A stretch of DNA of 64,000 nt from Misgurnus anguillicaudatus. Taxonomy: Eukaryota; Chordata; Actinopteri; Cypriniformes; Cobitidae. The position numbers and the translations under genes were made by a program. This document shows, piece by piece, positions 44,134-56,952 of this stretch. Under the pieces are notes generated by a model. It was not told where the DNA came from. It searched no databases and was given only the letters and a program-made list of their open reading frames with translations. The stretch's first letter is position 1. Every line of letters starts with the position of its first letter. Where the stretch lies: the NCBI RefSeq assembly GCF_027580225.2, contig NC_073352.2:4466501-4530500 (forward strand), written 5' to 3'.

Positions 44134-45689
44134 TTTGAGGAATGCAGGTAATTACCCATGACTGTAAGCAGCCGTAAGAGGGGTGGCGGCACTCATTACT
44201 GGACGGGAAGATAAGACAGACGATCCAAAAAGGGAAGAGGTGAATGACGGGGGCAGAGGAAGCAGCCCAGCCAAACCAAATTTCCTTCAAAACACAGATT
44301 CTGAACACTGGTGTGGATAACACCTGTTATTTCCTTTCTTTTACACTTTCATTTTTAAGAATCCCACAAGATGTTATTTCTCAGAAATTGCTCTTTTATA
44401 AAACAGATTAATAGTCCTAGTTGCGTTCAGTGGGGGAAATGGCAGAGATTCAGGGACCATAGTTGGGGAATATATTTTAACAAAAAATAAATAAAACTGC
44501 ATTATAATTAGGTAAGAAATTTGCATATGCTATGTGGCTAAAAGCTAAAAATCCACTACACTATTGAACTGGAACTCTATCCCACCTAAATGATTCCCTC
44601 GAGTCCCCTCATGTCCAGCCCTTGTTGTGTATTAATTTAACTTCGGCACAGATGTTGTAATAAAAACAAACACGTATGAGAAATATTAGTTAAAAATATT
44701 TAAAATTCATGCTGAATCACCAACTTATCACTGTAAGGTGGCTTAAGAATATAAGCACAGTGTTATAACACTGTTGTGATCTCTTCTGAAACTCATGTGA
44801 ATCATTTGAAATTTGCTTTCTCAATTTCCTCTTTATTTAATCTCAACGCTTTATTGTTAATCAAGTGAAAGCACTGTGAAATGCAAAACAAGTTGTGCCC
44901 CTTTCTTTAACACATACTTGTTTTCTTTCAGTCAGTAGAGGAGAGCAGGGCGTTTTGGGTAACTCCCCCTGGGACATACAGGGACTTCATTGATGTGAGA
45001 GGAGTTTGGGACAAAAGAAGGTGGAACGAGAAAAAGAAAGGACACCCTAAAAAACACTAACAAAACAAGAGGTGGATTCATTGGAGTCCCAGGAAACAGT
45101 ATGACTTTAAAACTCAATTTAAAGTTTGACATTTTGACTAATATCTGGAAATACTCATTTACGGACTGCTAAGCATTAGCGTTTGCTTCTGTTGTGTTTG
45201 TTAGCCTATGTAAACGTGTTTGTTAGCTTCTGTCAGCTGTAGGCTAGCAGCTTGTTTTTACTGCTAGTTTGTGTTGCACATTATTAGTCTAGCACTTAAA
45301 GCATAGTTTTGATACCGGTGTCTATGATGTTATTTAGCCTTTTGTTGTGCTAAGTGTAAAGCCATTTCCAACTGTTTTCAATCAGCTGCTGTTAACACAC
45401 ACATCTAAGCAGTGCCTCAGGGCTGGCGCATCAACGGTAGCTTCAGCCCTTGTGTGCAGCCCTCCTCTTGTGAATACCTACAAGTGTAAAGACCAGCGAC
45501 TTTACCTGCACGACTCCACCGAGCAAGACTATTGTATATTTATCTCTTTTAAATTCTCTTTGCATTTTTTTTTAAGTTTTACTAACACAATGTGTTTCCA
45601 GTACATTTCTTTCATTTATAACAGACAACACATGCATCCCAGACACAAGCCGCAACGCACTCACTCTACTGTGTGATCCATCCACACCT
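43563..45689. other. limch1 intron with a (GA)n run
   Basis: (GA)n at 44099-44132 is the only clear structure. No exon candidate or bounded element was recognised up to the L2 remnant. Confidence 0.45.
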
Positions 45690-47395
45690 CACCTTCTACA
45701 CCTCAGTCTTTCTCTGCATGTGGGGCTCTGGAACTGCCAGTCAGCTGTCAACAAATCCGACTTCATCCATGCCTTTGGGGGCTACACAGATGGCCCTCAA
45801 CCTCCTACCTCTTACAGAGACATGGATTAGCCCAGAGGACACATCCACCTCCTCTGCTCTCTCCTCAAACTACTCCTTCTCTCACTCTCCTTGCCTAACA
45901 AGCCAAGCACTTTACTATGCACAAATAACACTTTTGAATGCCATGCTGTTAACATCACCTCTCCTACTCAACTTCATGTCGTTGCTACAGGTCCACTTCT
46001 GAACTTCATAAAGGGAGATTAATATGCTGTCCTCTTTTCCTGAGGATGGCAGCCCTCTTATAGTACTTGAAGACTTTAACATCCACCTGGAGAAGCCCTA
46101 CGCTGCGAACTTCCACACACTTACCTCCCCATTTGACCTTAATCTCCTCTCCACCGCTGCCACTCACAGGTCAGGAAACCAGCTTGATCTCATCTTTACC
46201 CACAGCTGCAATACGGACAATGTTAAGGTTGTACCTCTCCATCTGACCACTTTTTCATAACTTGACATGAACCTACCTACATCCTACACACCCACACCGT
46301 CTTTAGTACATTTTAGGTGTAACCTTCCCTCTCTATCCCCCTGTACTGTTTCTGCTGAGGTGGCATCCTCACTTCCATCTCACGTCCTGTCTTTTGATGC
46401 CAATGCTGCAACTGACACGTTAAGCTCTACACTAACATCATGTTTATATTCTCTTTGTCCACTGTCCTCCAGACCAGCTCATGCTACTCCCTCTTGCCCA
46501 TGGCTGTCTGACATACTGCACAAACAACATCCTATCCTCAGGGCTTCTGAAAGGAAATGGCCAACTCCAGCTGAACCTAGCGAAGACAGAGGTGTTTGTA
46601 TTTCAGGCACAACCCAAGATAAAGCATCAACTGGGCAACACAACCGTTACTCCTTTCAAAACTGCCAGAAACCTTGACATAATCTTTGATGACCAACTGT
46701 CTTTCATTGATTACATTGCAAAGATTATGTTGATTTGCATTATACAATATCAGGAAGTTACACCCCTTCCTTACAGAGCATGCTGCACAAAACCTGATCC
46801 AGGCCCTGGTAATCTCTAGTTTGGACTACTGGACTCCTTGCTGGCCTTCCTGCACAGTGGATCAAACCACTCCAATTGGTTCAGCACGCAACATCCCAAC
46901 TAATCTTCCAAGAGCCCAAAAGGGCTCATGTAACGCCGGTCTTTATCTCTATCCACTGGCTACTGATTGAAGCACGGGTCAGGTATAAGTCACTACTGCT
47001 CACTTACAGAACTTCCCTGCATTCCTACACCTCATCCAGAACCTTACGTTTAGCAAAGGAGCTGCGCCTTGTTTTACCTTCACAAGAGGGCACTAAATCA
47101 CATTCCCGTTCATTTTCCCTCACTACTCCCTGTTGGTAGAATGATCTTCCTATAGGAGTCCGATTAGCCACATCTCTCACTACATTCAAAAAACAACTAA
47201 AAACTCTTTTTTTTCCAAATATTCTTGACATATTGATATTGACTGTAGACAAACCTATCAATGGGTATTGTTTCAGAATAGTGAAAACTTGTAACTTGGT
47301 ATAAGCACTTCTTGTATTATTGCTTCCCTATGACAAATTTTATGCTTTGGATAAAAGCATCTGCTAAATGTCTAAATGTAAACGTAAATAACAGC
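45690..47395 (+). mobile_element. L2-type non-LTR retrotransposon, internally deleted
   Basis: Plus-strand order: endonuclease-like text, a jump past the reverse transcriptase, the post-RT C-terminal region, then a 3' end containing GGATAAAAGCATCTGCTAAA and TAAATGTAAACGTAAATAAC, the tail wording typical of fish L2/CR1-type elements. The 5' boundary is uncertain; 45347-45689 may also belong. Confidence 0.82.
45720..47215 (+). pseudogene. L2 ORF2 remnant: endonuclease plus C-terminal region, RT missing
   Basis: Endonuclease part: GLWNCQSAVNKSDFI-like text near 45722, then LIVLEDFNIHLEKPYAANFH (the GDFN motif, here EDFN), then ATHRSGNQLDLIFTHSC. Linker text near PSCPWLSDILHKQ follows. Near 46555 it jumps to LQLNLAKTEVFVF, so the catalytic reverse-transcriptase core (including the YADD motif) is lost. 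The C-terminal part has ARNLDIIFDDQLSF, EPKRAHVTPVFISIHWLL and a TTFKKQLKTLFF-like end. Several frameshifts and stops are present, so it is inactive. Confidence 0.85.
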
Positions 47396-47489
47396 ATGTC
47401 TAATTTTATCCAATGTTTTTGTGTTTATTGTAGGGTTGTTGTGTTCACACACTGCCAACACACATTTATTTCTAAATTTATTGCATAAT

Positions 47490-47960
47490 TGTCAGGACTC
47501 TGCCACGAGAATCTTGTATTATATTTATGTTTTATAGTGATGGCAGAGGTATGACAGTCTCTTGTTTCATGTGGAGGCCATGCCTTGTTTCTTGTGGCAT
47601 GTGCCTCTGGTGTCTCGTCTCTAGTCCCCGCCCCCTTGTTCTCCCTGTTAATTCATTATTAGTTCATCCTTTGCACCTGTGTTACCCTCGTTTAGTTTCC
47701 CTATTTAATCTCCTCTTGTCTCTTGTCTTGTGCTGGATCATTGTGCTAATATGTCATGTTTTTGCAGTCTTCGTGTTTATTCAGTTTAAGGTTTTCTTCT
47801 TAGTGTTTCATGTCTAGTCAGTCCTATTAGATTCATGTTTCTATGTTGTGTTGCCCCCTCGTGGGTTTTTGTTTTCATGTTTATTTAATAAATGTTCTTT
47901 GTTCACTCCCCGATATTGTCTGCGCATGGGTTCTCTTGTTCCATGTCTCCAATCCTCACA
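47490..47960 (+). repeat. Possible solo LTR
   Basis: A 471-bp unit beginning TGTCAGGACTC and ending CCTCACA, with an AATAAA signal at about 47888 and low-complexity pyrimidine-rich text. This is the layout of a retroelement LTR. No internal region, primer-binding site or clean target duplication was found (flanks ATAAT and ATATT), so assignment is tentative. Confidence 0.4.
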
Positions 47961-49845
47961 ATATTATGTGCCATTTAATGTCTACTTAAACAATTTTCCC
48001 AGACATTAAATAATTGAAATTAACTTGTAAAAGTTTTAATATCTTCAAAAACATAAAAAGAAAATTCATAGTCATGTCAAATATCTGTTTGAAGCTGTCT
48101 GAATAGTCTGTCAGAGAGTTGTGGAGAAACAGAGACCAAAATCATTCCCTTTATTGTCTGTTTTTGTTTTCCTATACCCAGATACACAGTGCTAAAACTG
48201 ATTTACTACATAACCAAAACTAGTTTTATCATCTTTTTGTGGAAGATCACAACATCATAAAGAAATACAGTATACATAAACAAATCCCTTCATGAACCCT
48301 GAGTCTTCACATAGGTCTGCGTATTGTCAAACAGATGGTGAATTTATATTTTGGAGGTCTGGAAACCCTAAAAACTGCTGGGGAATTTTAGGGTACCTAA
48401 GCCAGATATGACGTAACTCCATTCCGATCCCCAAAAAACATGTTGATATTGATAGTACTTTCACATACAGCATGCAAATTTACAAGCAACAGAACAATTC
48501 TCCACAGTATGTGATAGTGAAATTGTTCGATCACTGCCTTTGACACAAATGCTTTCAGGTTGTATATCAGAAACAGAAGCACATTTGGTAGCATTTTATT
48601 TGGTAAATGTCCTGGAATGAGGAGCGGGTGCGAGGTGAAGCTGTGTCTTTTGTGTGCCAGGGGAACAGTAAAATAGGGAAAATTTGCTGTCTATGCCTGA
48701 TCTGCCACTGACTAGAGGAAAGAATCTGAGGAAATTTACAACCTGGATCTTACATGAGTGATCTGGATTATTACAGCCCAAGTATCTTCTGTTCCAACAA
48801 CCTCACGATATGTTCATCACATCATGATGCATCACAACATATTGACTGACTGAGATTGAAAAGCATGAGAGGGGCCCAGTCTACCTGACTGCACTTCATA
48901 AGTTTTGTATAAATTAATAAGAACGATATTTGCAATATATTCAAATTTGAAAAACATTATACTGTATATATGCCAAAAAAAAAAAAAACATTTAGCAGCT
49001 TCAAGTCTGATACAATAACACTTTTAGAAAAAAAATGTTTCATGGTTCCTTGCATTAAGATCAAGGCTTAGGAAAATATGTTTAACGAATAAATCTAACA
49101 GTTTAATAACTATTCTTTTAACAAGTTGTCTATTAGCTTGCATATTGCTGTTTATTAGTAGTTATAAAGCACATATTAATGCATGACTACATGCTTCATC
49201 CCTTAATCCTACACCATTCCTACACTTAAACATCACAACAACTATCTTAATAAGCAGTAATTTACTATAAGAGTTTTAAAGCAAAATCTGTAGTAAATAG
49301 TTACTATGCATTCCCTATTCGATGCTGAAAAACGGTTTAATAAAGATGCACCAATCGTCTGAAGTTTTTATTTTTGTTTTGCAATTTGTGTTAAGCTGTT
49401 ACATAAATGTTTCTGTCTTTGTTAAATATATGTTGAGAAAAGTGTCAATGGCATTTTCTTGCCCTCCTATTATACTGTTTCTTTTAGGAAAAGCAATGAA
49501 ACCAATATGTAAAAGAACTCAAATCTGCTGCATTTGTTTTTCGCAAACCAAAAATCTTTAGATCTAACAAAAAGTGTTTATGTACATTATATAACATTTC
49601 ATGCAAATCAAAAATTTGGGTGTAAATTAAAACCATTGTGTATGCTTTCGACCTGAGCTCAGAATTCAGGGTGAAAAATGTTCAGAAGTTATGAGAGCAT
49701 AAACAGTTATTGGTGATGCTGGAGGATTTAAAATAAAGACCACTAAAAATATTATGAAAATTGGTACAAACTCATTTCATAAGCAAAGTTTGGACACCTA
49801 ATGAAAAAAATAGACATGTGTGAATAAAAAGATAAAAGTCTTTAC
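47961..49845. other. limch1 intron, nothing coding
   Basis: A repeat-like stretch at about 49100-49270 (TTGCATATTGCTGTTTATTA) and a poly-A run near 48972 were noticed. No exon candidates. Confidence 0.35.
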
Positions 49846-49915
49846 CAGAGCAGCTACAGGAGTGGGCAGCCTGTTTATCTTCTTCACAAGTCCTGGTTTA
49901 ATGGAGCTCAGTAGT
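49846..49915 (-). CDS. limch1: limch1 exon: CH domain, second part
   Basis: 70-nt exon with acceptor TTCACAG and donor GTAAAG. Its first base completes the Glu codon left open by the 57630-57700 exon, and it ends in phase 0. It encodes [20 protein letters not shown] plus AAL, the [14 protein letters not shown] stretch shared by LIMCH1 and LMO7. The intron before it is about 7.7 kb and the one after it about 15.5 kb, the longest in the window and the most loaded with repeats. Confidence 0.94.
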
Positions 49916-50202
49916 CTGTGAACAAGAGAAAGATACATCAGAGAGTCTAACAGTGTGAATCAAATACAAACCAAAGCACCGAATGTTAAATATAAAACAT
50001 ATTTGACAGCTGCTGCACATGTTTGTCAATATAATAAGCAACACAACGCAACACTGCACACTTTGCTGTCTGGGACACAGATCAATTACAACATCTGTCT
50101 GTATGAACAAGAAACACAGACGATCAGACGACCTCACCAGCCAGACATTCCCTGGAAACTGATGATCATCCAAGTAAAATCCAAACAAATTTGTCTAGTT
50201 GT

Positions 50203-50231
50203 TTTTTTTTTTTTTTTGGGGGGGGGGGGGT
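50203..50231. repeat. Poly-T followed by poly-G
   Basis: About 17 T then 12 or 13 G in a row. It is a homopolymer junction prone to sequencing error. The surrounding 49916-51316 is intron with worn repeat words such as TTAAAGCTGCGGTCGGCAAC at 50437. Confidence 0.85.
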
Positions 50232-51471
50232 AATTAAATTCCTTCAGGGAATGTTATATGAAACAAAGGCAGGTAGGTAAGACACAAGGATGAAAGTAGA
50301 GTTGTAATGCTGCGTTCACACTACCAGTGACTTTTTTCATTGTGTGTCACCGTCTCTTTCAATGAAGTCATTAGGAGGTCATGAAATAAACAAATTGCAT
50401 AAAAATAAACAAATAATCATGAGTAATCAATAATTAAAGCTGCGGTCGGCAACTCTGGAGGATTGAGCTGATTCGAAATATTTATAATTTCATACCCCTC
50501 CCCCACTACCACCGAGCAACCTCTCTTCAAGCTCATCATCGTCAGTGTGTGTGCACCAGTATTATTGTGAACGCATACTTAGCAAGAATAATTAGATTAC
50601 TTACATAACACTCAGAAATACAATCAATGGTTGATAAAACACAATTACTGTACCTGTCGAGAAGAAATGTGGCAAGCTCTGCATCCAGCTTGAACCCTTT
50701 AAAATCTCGTAGATTTTTGTTTGTAGTCTGTAATCTATATGTTGTCAATTAAAGTTCTTAGAATGAAAATCGGAACCTGCAAAAATCGGTATCGGCAGGT
50801 CACACCTACAGAAAAATTGAAATTGTCGCATCTGTAATTTTGACAGGACGCATGATGCACATAGCTTCACATGATGTGCCGAACACATATTTTGACGAGC
50901 TTTGCTGCCACTGCATTCCATGCTCCTTCACAGCATCATCATGCTACGCCTTTGTTGTTGTTTTGTGAAAAATTACATATTGTGCTTTATCTCCATTATA
51001 GTTTCAGCACAAAACACGTAAATTTACATTAAAACTGTCACCTGTTCCGTGCAAGGAACACCTCAGTATATGTCAATATTTTGGATGTACATTTTATCAA
51101 ATGACTTTATGTTTATAGCAATTTTTATTTATAAAATTATTGTTATTGCATTACTTTTTTTAACTTCTATAACAACTTCACCTTATTTCAAAAGAAATAA
51201 ACATTTACAGTAAGTGTCTTCTTTAAAACAAGACCAATATGAAGCTTCTAGACAAAAAAATGCCAGAGTTATATTAATTTGTAGGTGCACATAAACTTTT
51301 CACCCCACACTCAATAAAACCCGATTCACACAGACCTTTGGTCCCAGAAAATACCCGTAAAATTGCCAGACAAGCGTCTGTGTGAACACAAACTTGTCCC
51401 GTTAATCTTCTGGGATCGTTGCCGGAAAGAGGACCTAGTCAGATACACGGATAACCCTCTTGGCCCTATTT

Positions 51472-52697
51472 TAACGATCTGAAACGCAAGTGCGAAGCGC
51501 AAAGCGCAAGTGACTTTGTGGGCGGATCTTAGGTGCTGTTGCTATTTTCCCGGCGGGAGAAATAAGTCTTGCGCCAGGCGCAAATCAATAAGGGGTTGGT
51601 CTGAAGTAGGTTCATTATTCATAGGTGTGGTTTGGGCGTAACGTCAAATAAACCAGAACGTTATCCAACATTCCCTTTAAACGCAAGGGCGCAAGTTCCA
51701 TGGCGGGTGGCTATTATTATGACGGATTTACCAGGCGCACGCCAGGAGCGGATCACAGCCGAGGAAACCCACGTTCTTGTAAGAGTAGTCAAAGACAGAG
51801 AAGTTGTTTTGTATGGGGATAGGAGAAACCCGCCCAAATCAGCGTCGGTTAAACAGGCGTGAGAGGAAATAGCCACAATTGTCTCATCAGCTGGCATCCG
51901 CTACAATGATATCCGGAGACGGGGGAATCCCAAGCTTGCCAGCATAAATCGGGCACGCCGTGTAACGGGAGGTGGATCTGCCTTTACACATGACCGGACG
52001 CCAGCAGAGGACATCGCTGCGTCCACCCTCACCGCTGAATGGGTTTGGGGCTTTGAAATCGGACCCAAGAAACGCAAGCAAGGTCCAACCCCAAAGTACA
52101 CTTACAAATCAAGTTCATATACATTAAGGTTTCTTTAGAAAACATTTTAATTATTATTTACATAAAATAAATGAATACAGCCACACAACAAACTTATGAA
52201 AATATTTTAATCGTTATATGCATGAGATTTTTTTAAACGCAGCCACGCATTAAATGAAAACTATCACTACAATGCTCACCACTATGATTTCCCTTATCTC
52301 ATGTGTTAATATTTTTTATTGTAACAATTTATGATTTGCAAAAATAACTGTTGCATCTGTGTAGATTAGATAAGCTAAGTGTGTGCGCGTTGTGCACGCT
52401 ATACATTATGGTCAAGCATGCGCCCTTAAAATAGCATAATGAACCACGCGCAACGCGCCACTGACTTTAGACTAGTTTTTTCTGGTCAGTGGTGAATTGT
52501 TTTTTGAAACTGCAAAATAGCATCAGGGATGGTTTGCGCCGGAACACGCCTCCTTTTTTGCGCTGAACCACCCAGGAAGCGCAAGTTCATTCCCGACGTG
52601 TGTCTGTGGAGGGAAAAACCTGCTGTGCGCCAGTGCAAAATACGAATGATACATGCGTCACTGACAAAGTCAATTGCGCTGGGTGCAAGATAGGGCC
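51472..52697 (+). mobile_element. Harbinger-type transposon, longer copy
   Basis: The left end TGGCCCTATTTTAACGATCT and right end TGCAAGATAGGGCC are inverse in their outer bases, followed by GCGC-rich subterminal text (CGCAAAGCGCAAG). It contains a decayed Myb/SANT-like gene but no DDE nuclease gene. It is the parent form of the short copy at 39665-40112. PIF/Harbinger assignment rests on the terminus and the Myb-like protein. Confidence 0.82.
51719..52138 (+). pseudogene. Harbinger Myb/SANT-like DNA-binding protein, decayed
   Basis: Starts MTDLPGARQERITAEETHVL and continues VRVVKDREVVLYGDRRNPPK to SVKQA, then an in-frame TGA at 51860 where the family has Trp (AWEEIA). The frame resumes EEIATIVSSAG, then appears to lack a short stretch before RYNDIRRRGNPKLASINRAR and RVTGGGSAF, ending KKRKQGPTPKYT and further to a TAG. 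The pattern (E-x-L-x-x-V...VL-x-G...K-x-x-W-E-x-I-A...W-x-D...GGG) is that of the Myb/SANT-like second protein of Harbinger transposons (known family feature). Two lesions make it a pseudogene. Confidence 0.78.
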
Positions 52698-53513
52698 CTC
52701 TGTGTGAACAAGAAGCCGAAAGAATGCCGTAATGGGCGTGTCGTAGTGAGGATGCACGTATCATCACAACAAAAGTTATGGTTCAGCTCCTTAAAATGAG
52801 AGATAACATGCATATAAACATTCACCACGAGAAATGTTGCAAACTATATTGACGCAGTTATCAGGAAATGATAAATGAGACGCACAAACAATGACGCGCG
52901 TGCTCGCGTGTCATGGCAACATGAAGTTGGTTCAACTCTTTAAAATAAGGGATTTACAGAAATGATAAGAGAAATGTCAGCAAACTGGACTGAAGCAGAT
53001 ATCAGGTAAGTTAGCTCGTCACTTACTGCGTTGAAATGGAGATCATTCAGCAGCATAAAAGAATATTGCGTCACGTGCTCATTTGAGCTATAATAAACGA
53101 AAATACCCGGGCGTCATCCCAACAAGATATATCGTTTAGCTCCGCAAAATGCGGGTTTTAAATGTATATAAACAATCACGATGAGAAATGTTTGAAAACT
53201 GTATTAAAGCAGATCCACTCTGAAGCTGAGATCATACACCAGCATTAGAACAGCGCGTCACACGTTCCTTTATAATCTTATCATAAACAAAAATGCACGC
53301 GGGTGGTTCTTGGAGAGAGAAATAATATATAATATGCAAATTCAGACACTGCGTAGAAGAGAGGGCGGGACTTTCAATAGGTCACGTGTCTTTCCGGGAC
53401 CATCAGAAGCCGGGAATCATGGCAGTGTGAATGAACAAAAAAACGAAGGATCCCGGAAAAATCCTGGATGCCTTTCCCGTGTATTTTACGTAATGTCTGT
53501 GTGAAAAGGGCTT

Positions 53514-54468
53514 AAGTGGGGTGACAGTTACAGTAAAAAACAGTTTATGTAAGTCAGAAACATAGGGCAGCAGTATGTAACATAATGATCCTCTATCAAA
53601 GAGCAGATACTAGAATGATTCTAACTTTACCACACCAAATAAAAGGCCGTCTCAGATGAAAATACAATGAATCTGACTTTTTAGTAGCTATATACATGAA
53701 AAAAAAAACAGTTTGAAAAAAGCCTCATAATTATTAACTCCAAATACAAATGCCAAATACGATGAGACAAAACAGTGATGTAGTATTTGGCTTACCAAAC
53801 CATAGCTGGTTCCATAGTCTAAAAGGTTATTAGAAATACTGAGCAAATGTGTGTGTGTTTTATGTCATGCTGTAATGACTTATATGAAGTGGGTGAGGAT
53901 GCACCTGGAATCTCTTAAAGACCTCAACAGAGCAACCGAAGTCACGCTATGGACACACTGATGTAAAATATCATTTATCATACATTCATATGTCTTGACC
54001 TGAAACACAGACTGAACAGCATTCGGTCCAGATTAAAACAGTATGTGTGCTTCTGTGTGCGTCTGTTCAGAAATATAAAAATCTATACTCCAATCTGAGG
54101 ATCCGAATCTCGTACCTAATGTCCAAAACACATCAGCAAAACATCATAATAACAACACTTCTGTTGTCTGTTGTAAGCAAAGCCAAAGAAGTGCAGTTTA
54201 ATAACCAATATTATCCTCACATGAAGCAATCATGGCAATACCTGACTGTTACACATGTGCAAACCTGCTAAAGTCAGTGTTTTGTTCATATAACTAATCA
54301 GTCCTACAAACGTTTTGGAAAATTAGACTGGTTTGGAATGAATGACCCTAACCGAGCAGTAAGTTATTTGCTGTTGAAGGCCCAAAAGGCACTGGGAAGA
54401 TTTTACAATGTGAACTGTCTATTCTTTTGGCGCATCCCTGTTAAAAATGACTTCAAAATGACAAAAAT
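53514..54468. other. limch1 intron, nothing recognised
   Basis: No bounded repeat or exon candidate. Confidence 0.4.
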
Positions 54469-54974
54469 GGTGCGTTCACACTCAACGCAAATGAAGTGTT
54501 AAGCGTGAGTGATTTACATGTTAAGTCAATTCAAAGATGAGATAGAAATCCTGAAGCACGATTTGCGTAAATGAGGCAGCAAGAATGATCCGAATTGAGC
54601 ATTTTGGGCGTTTTTTGAGTTGAAAAATCTGAACTTTGGGGGATATTCACACCACGTTAACCAATCAGGAGCTTGCTCTTGTAGTAACATAATTAAGATG
54701 TAGCGAGTTGAGGCAGAAATACGAAACAACAATGAAAAACAAAATCATTGTCGCCGTATATCTCGAGCTGTACGACACATCTTCGTACTTTTATAGAAAC
54801 AGGAATAAAAAGGATCTTGCTTGGAAGAAAGTGAGTGAGGAGGTAAGTTGTTAAAAAAGCTCTTTACTTTTAATGACACGAATTTCACACGCAAATGAAG
54901 CAAGTTAATTTCAAGTGTCCAACTACATGCAAAAGCGTGATTTATTCGCTTAATTTGCGTCTGCTTTGAACACT
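54469..54974. mobile_element. MITE-like element with GGTGCGTTCACAC end
   Basis: GGTGCGTTCACACTCAACGC at the left and GCGTCTGCTTTGAACACTG at the right are imperfect inverses, and AACGCAAATGAAG / CTTAATTTGCG words pair. Weak, no target duplication found. 54975-55438 is plain intron. Confidence 0.4.
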
Positions 54975-55446
54975 GTGTCACATATGTCAATATGGACTGG
55001 CAGACCGATTAGCAGACCGTATGATGTACAAGTACTGCTGACAAAAAAAGCATGAGCTTTCTAAATATGACAAGCTTAAAATTGACATCACACAGTTTAG
55101 GCTCTCGAGAATGAGCTGCATATGGATCAGATAATGCTTTTAAGTGGAGAGATGTTTACCAGATGTTTATTCATAAGAAGACCCCAGTAGTCTCACATGT
55201 GTGTCCTCTAACACCAATTTTTCTTAAGTTTCACAAGAAATCAAAGTCTGCAATTAAAAGTTCAGAGATGAAAAGTATAATGTAAGTGAAACAAAAATGA
55301 GATGTCCCCGTATCAGATCCCTCAATAATACTAGTTAAGTTAAGAATTTATGAAAGGAAAAACTGACTACAGATAAGGCTTAAAACATGCATTCAAGAAC
55401 ATAATCTCTGTATAATGTAGCAACCTATGTTGTCCAATCTTTAGGT

Positions 55447-56647
55447 CAGGGCTATTCAATTAGTTTGTCGTGGGGGCCAGTTCATAAAAAGTATCTTAAA
55501 TGAGGGGCCGGAGATATAACAGTGATGATGACTAAATTTTTCTACATTTAAACATATTCATGTTGTATTTTGAAACTGCATAACAAAATCATCAGTGCAT
55601 TGTACAATAGGCTTTTTCTACAAACATGTATTTTGAAACTGCATTCAACAACATTAGTGCATTGTTAGATGTCAGAGTAGGCTTTTTCTACAGACATGTT
55701 CGTTGTATTTTAAAATTGCATAACAACATAAGTAAGATGCCCAAGTAAGCTTTATTATACATTTAAATAGGTAAATAACATCCATATCACACTTGAGAAT
55801 TTAACTCATTTACTCACTTCAGTGCACATAACAAAAAAGTTTATAATATGAAACATAATTGTTTATGCTGTTTTTTTGTCAAAAGCTAATTATTACAGTA
55901 GCCCTATTTAAACTACAACAGCCATCTTAATAACTGGCAAACATTAGGCTACCTTCTAATAAACAGAATATGTTTTTAGATTTCGCAAGAGCAGTAAAAT
56001 CATGTGTATGTTTGTCAGCATGATACGCATACAGTGGTGCAGGTGCTGTGAGCGATGGGCGACTAACTGTTACTCGTTTTAATTGCATTCTTGTGTGAGA
56101 ACGATGACTCGCATAATATTTGAGCTTTTGTCTGCTTTGAATTTTGGAGAAACGACAGGATCTTTTTGTCTAGTTCACAAAATCGTTTCAACGAGTTTCC
56201 TTTATTAAGACATCTAACGTTAATGTAATTGTGGATAAGCATAAACATATCAGACAACAGTTGTCGGAAAAGGCAGTGTTTTAAGCTGAAAATGCAACAA
56301 ACAAAGTTAAAACAACCATAGAGTCCGGTCTCTTAACTCACCACTGTCTGTCAGCTATCGCGTCTTGAGACGCGGGCGCGAGCGGGGGAGGCGATCGCTT
56401 TGAACTTGTGAACAAAAGCGCGAATATAATCACGTGACACAGCTGCTCGCACCAGTCACGTGACTCGCGCTCTGCAGCTCATGCTGCATGAAACAGACGC
56501 ACGCGCATCAACTCGTAACTGTACGGCCCGTTGTCTAACTTACTAAATTTATTTTAGAGATGTCTTTTTTACAGACTACATAAAGGGCCGGATCAAATTA
56601 CCTTGGGGGCCGGGTTTGGCCCGCGGGCCGCCAATTGAATAGCCCTG
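55447..56647. mobile_element. hAT element with perfect 8-bp target duplication CTTTAGGT
   Basis: CTTTAGGT at 55439-55446 and 56648-56655 flanks CAGGGCTATTCAATTAG and CCAATTGAATAGCCCTG. It is 1201 bp, with GGGGCCGG-rich ends and a GC-rich core near 56340-56530 containing CACGTGAC twice. No transposase frame. This terminus is widespread among vertebrate hAT elements. Confidence 0.95.
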
Positions 56648-56952
56648 CTTTAGGTGATCAATGAAACATGTGTGCTTGTGTATGTGTTTGGCACAAGTAA
56701 AGACGGCCATATGTTTAAAAGTGCTCCTCAGACATGTAAGGGCCGCAGGGGATCTCTGATTTATACCTTGTGGAGTGATACTACGAAACATCTCACAGTC
56801 TGCTCCTTTCTCTCTATGCACACATGGACATCACTGAAAAACATCTCTGAAAGGGTGAACTTAGTGTGACTTTCAAGTTGTGGTTGTGGATGTGAATGCC
56901 AACACTTATTCTAATAAGTTACAGTTGCTTGCTGTTTTGTAGTTGGTATTAA

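Larger units (their letters stand above)
51317..53513. mobile_element. Element with TIR AAGCCC..TTCACACAGAC, host of the Harbinger copy
   Basis: AAACCCGATTCACACAGACC at the left and GTCTGTGTGAAAAGGGCTT at the right are inverse. Its interior right part (52720-53400) has about three degenerate tandem units sharing GAGAAATGTTGCAAACT-like text at about 52839, 52969 and 53184. The Harbinger element is inserted in its left part. Confidence 0.65.
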
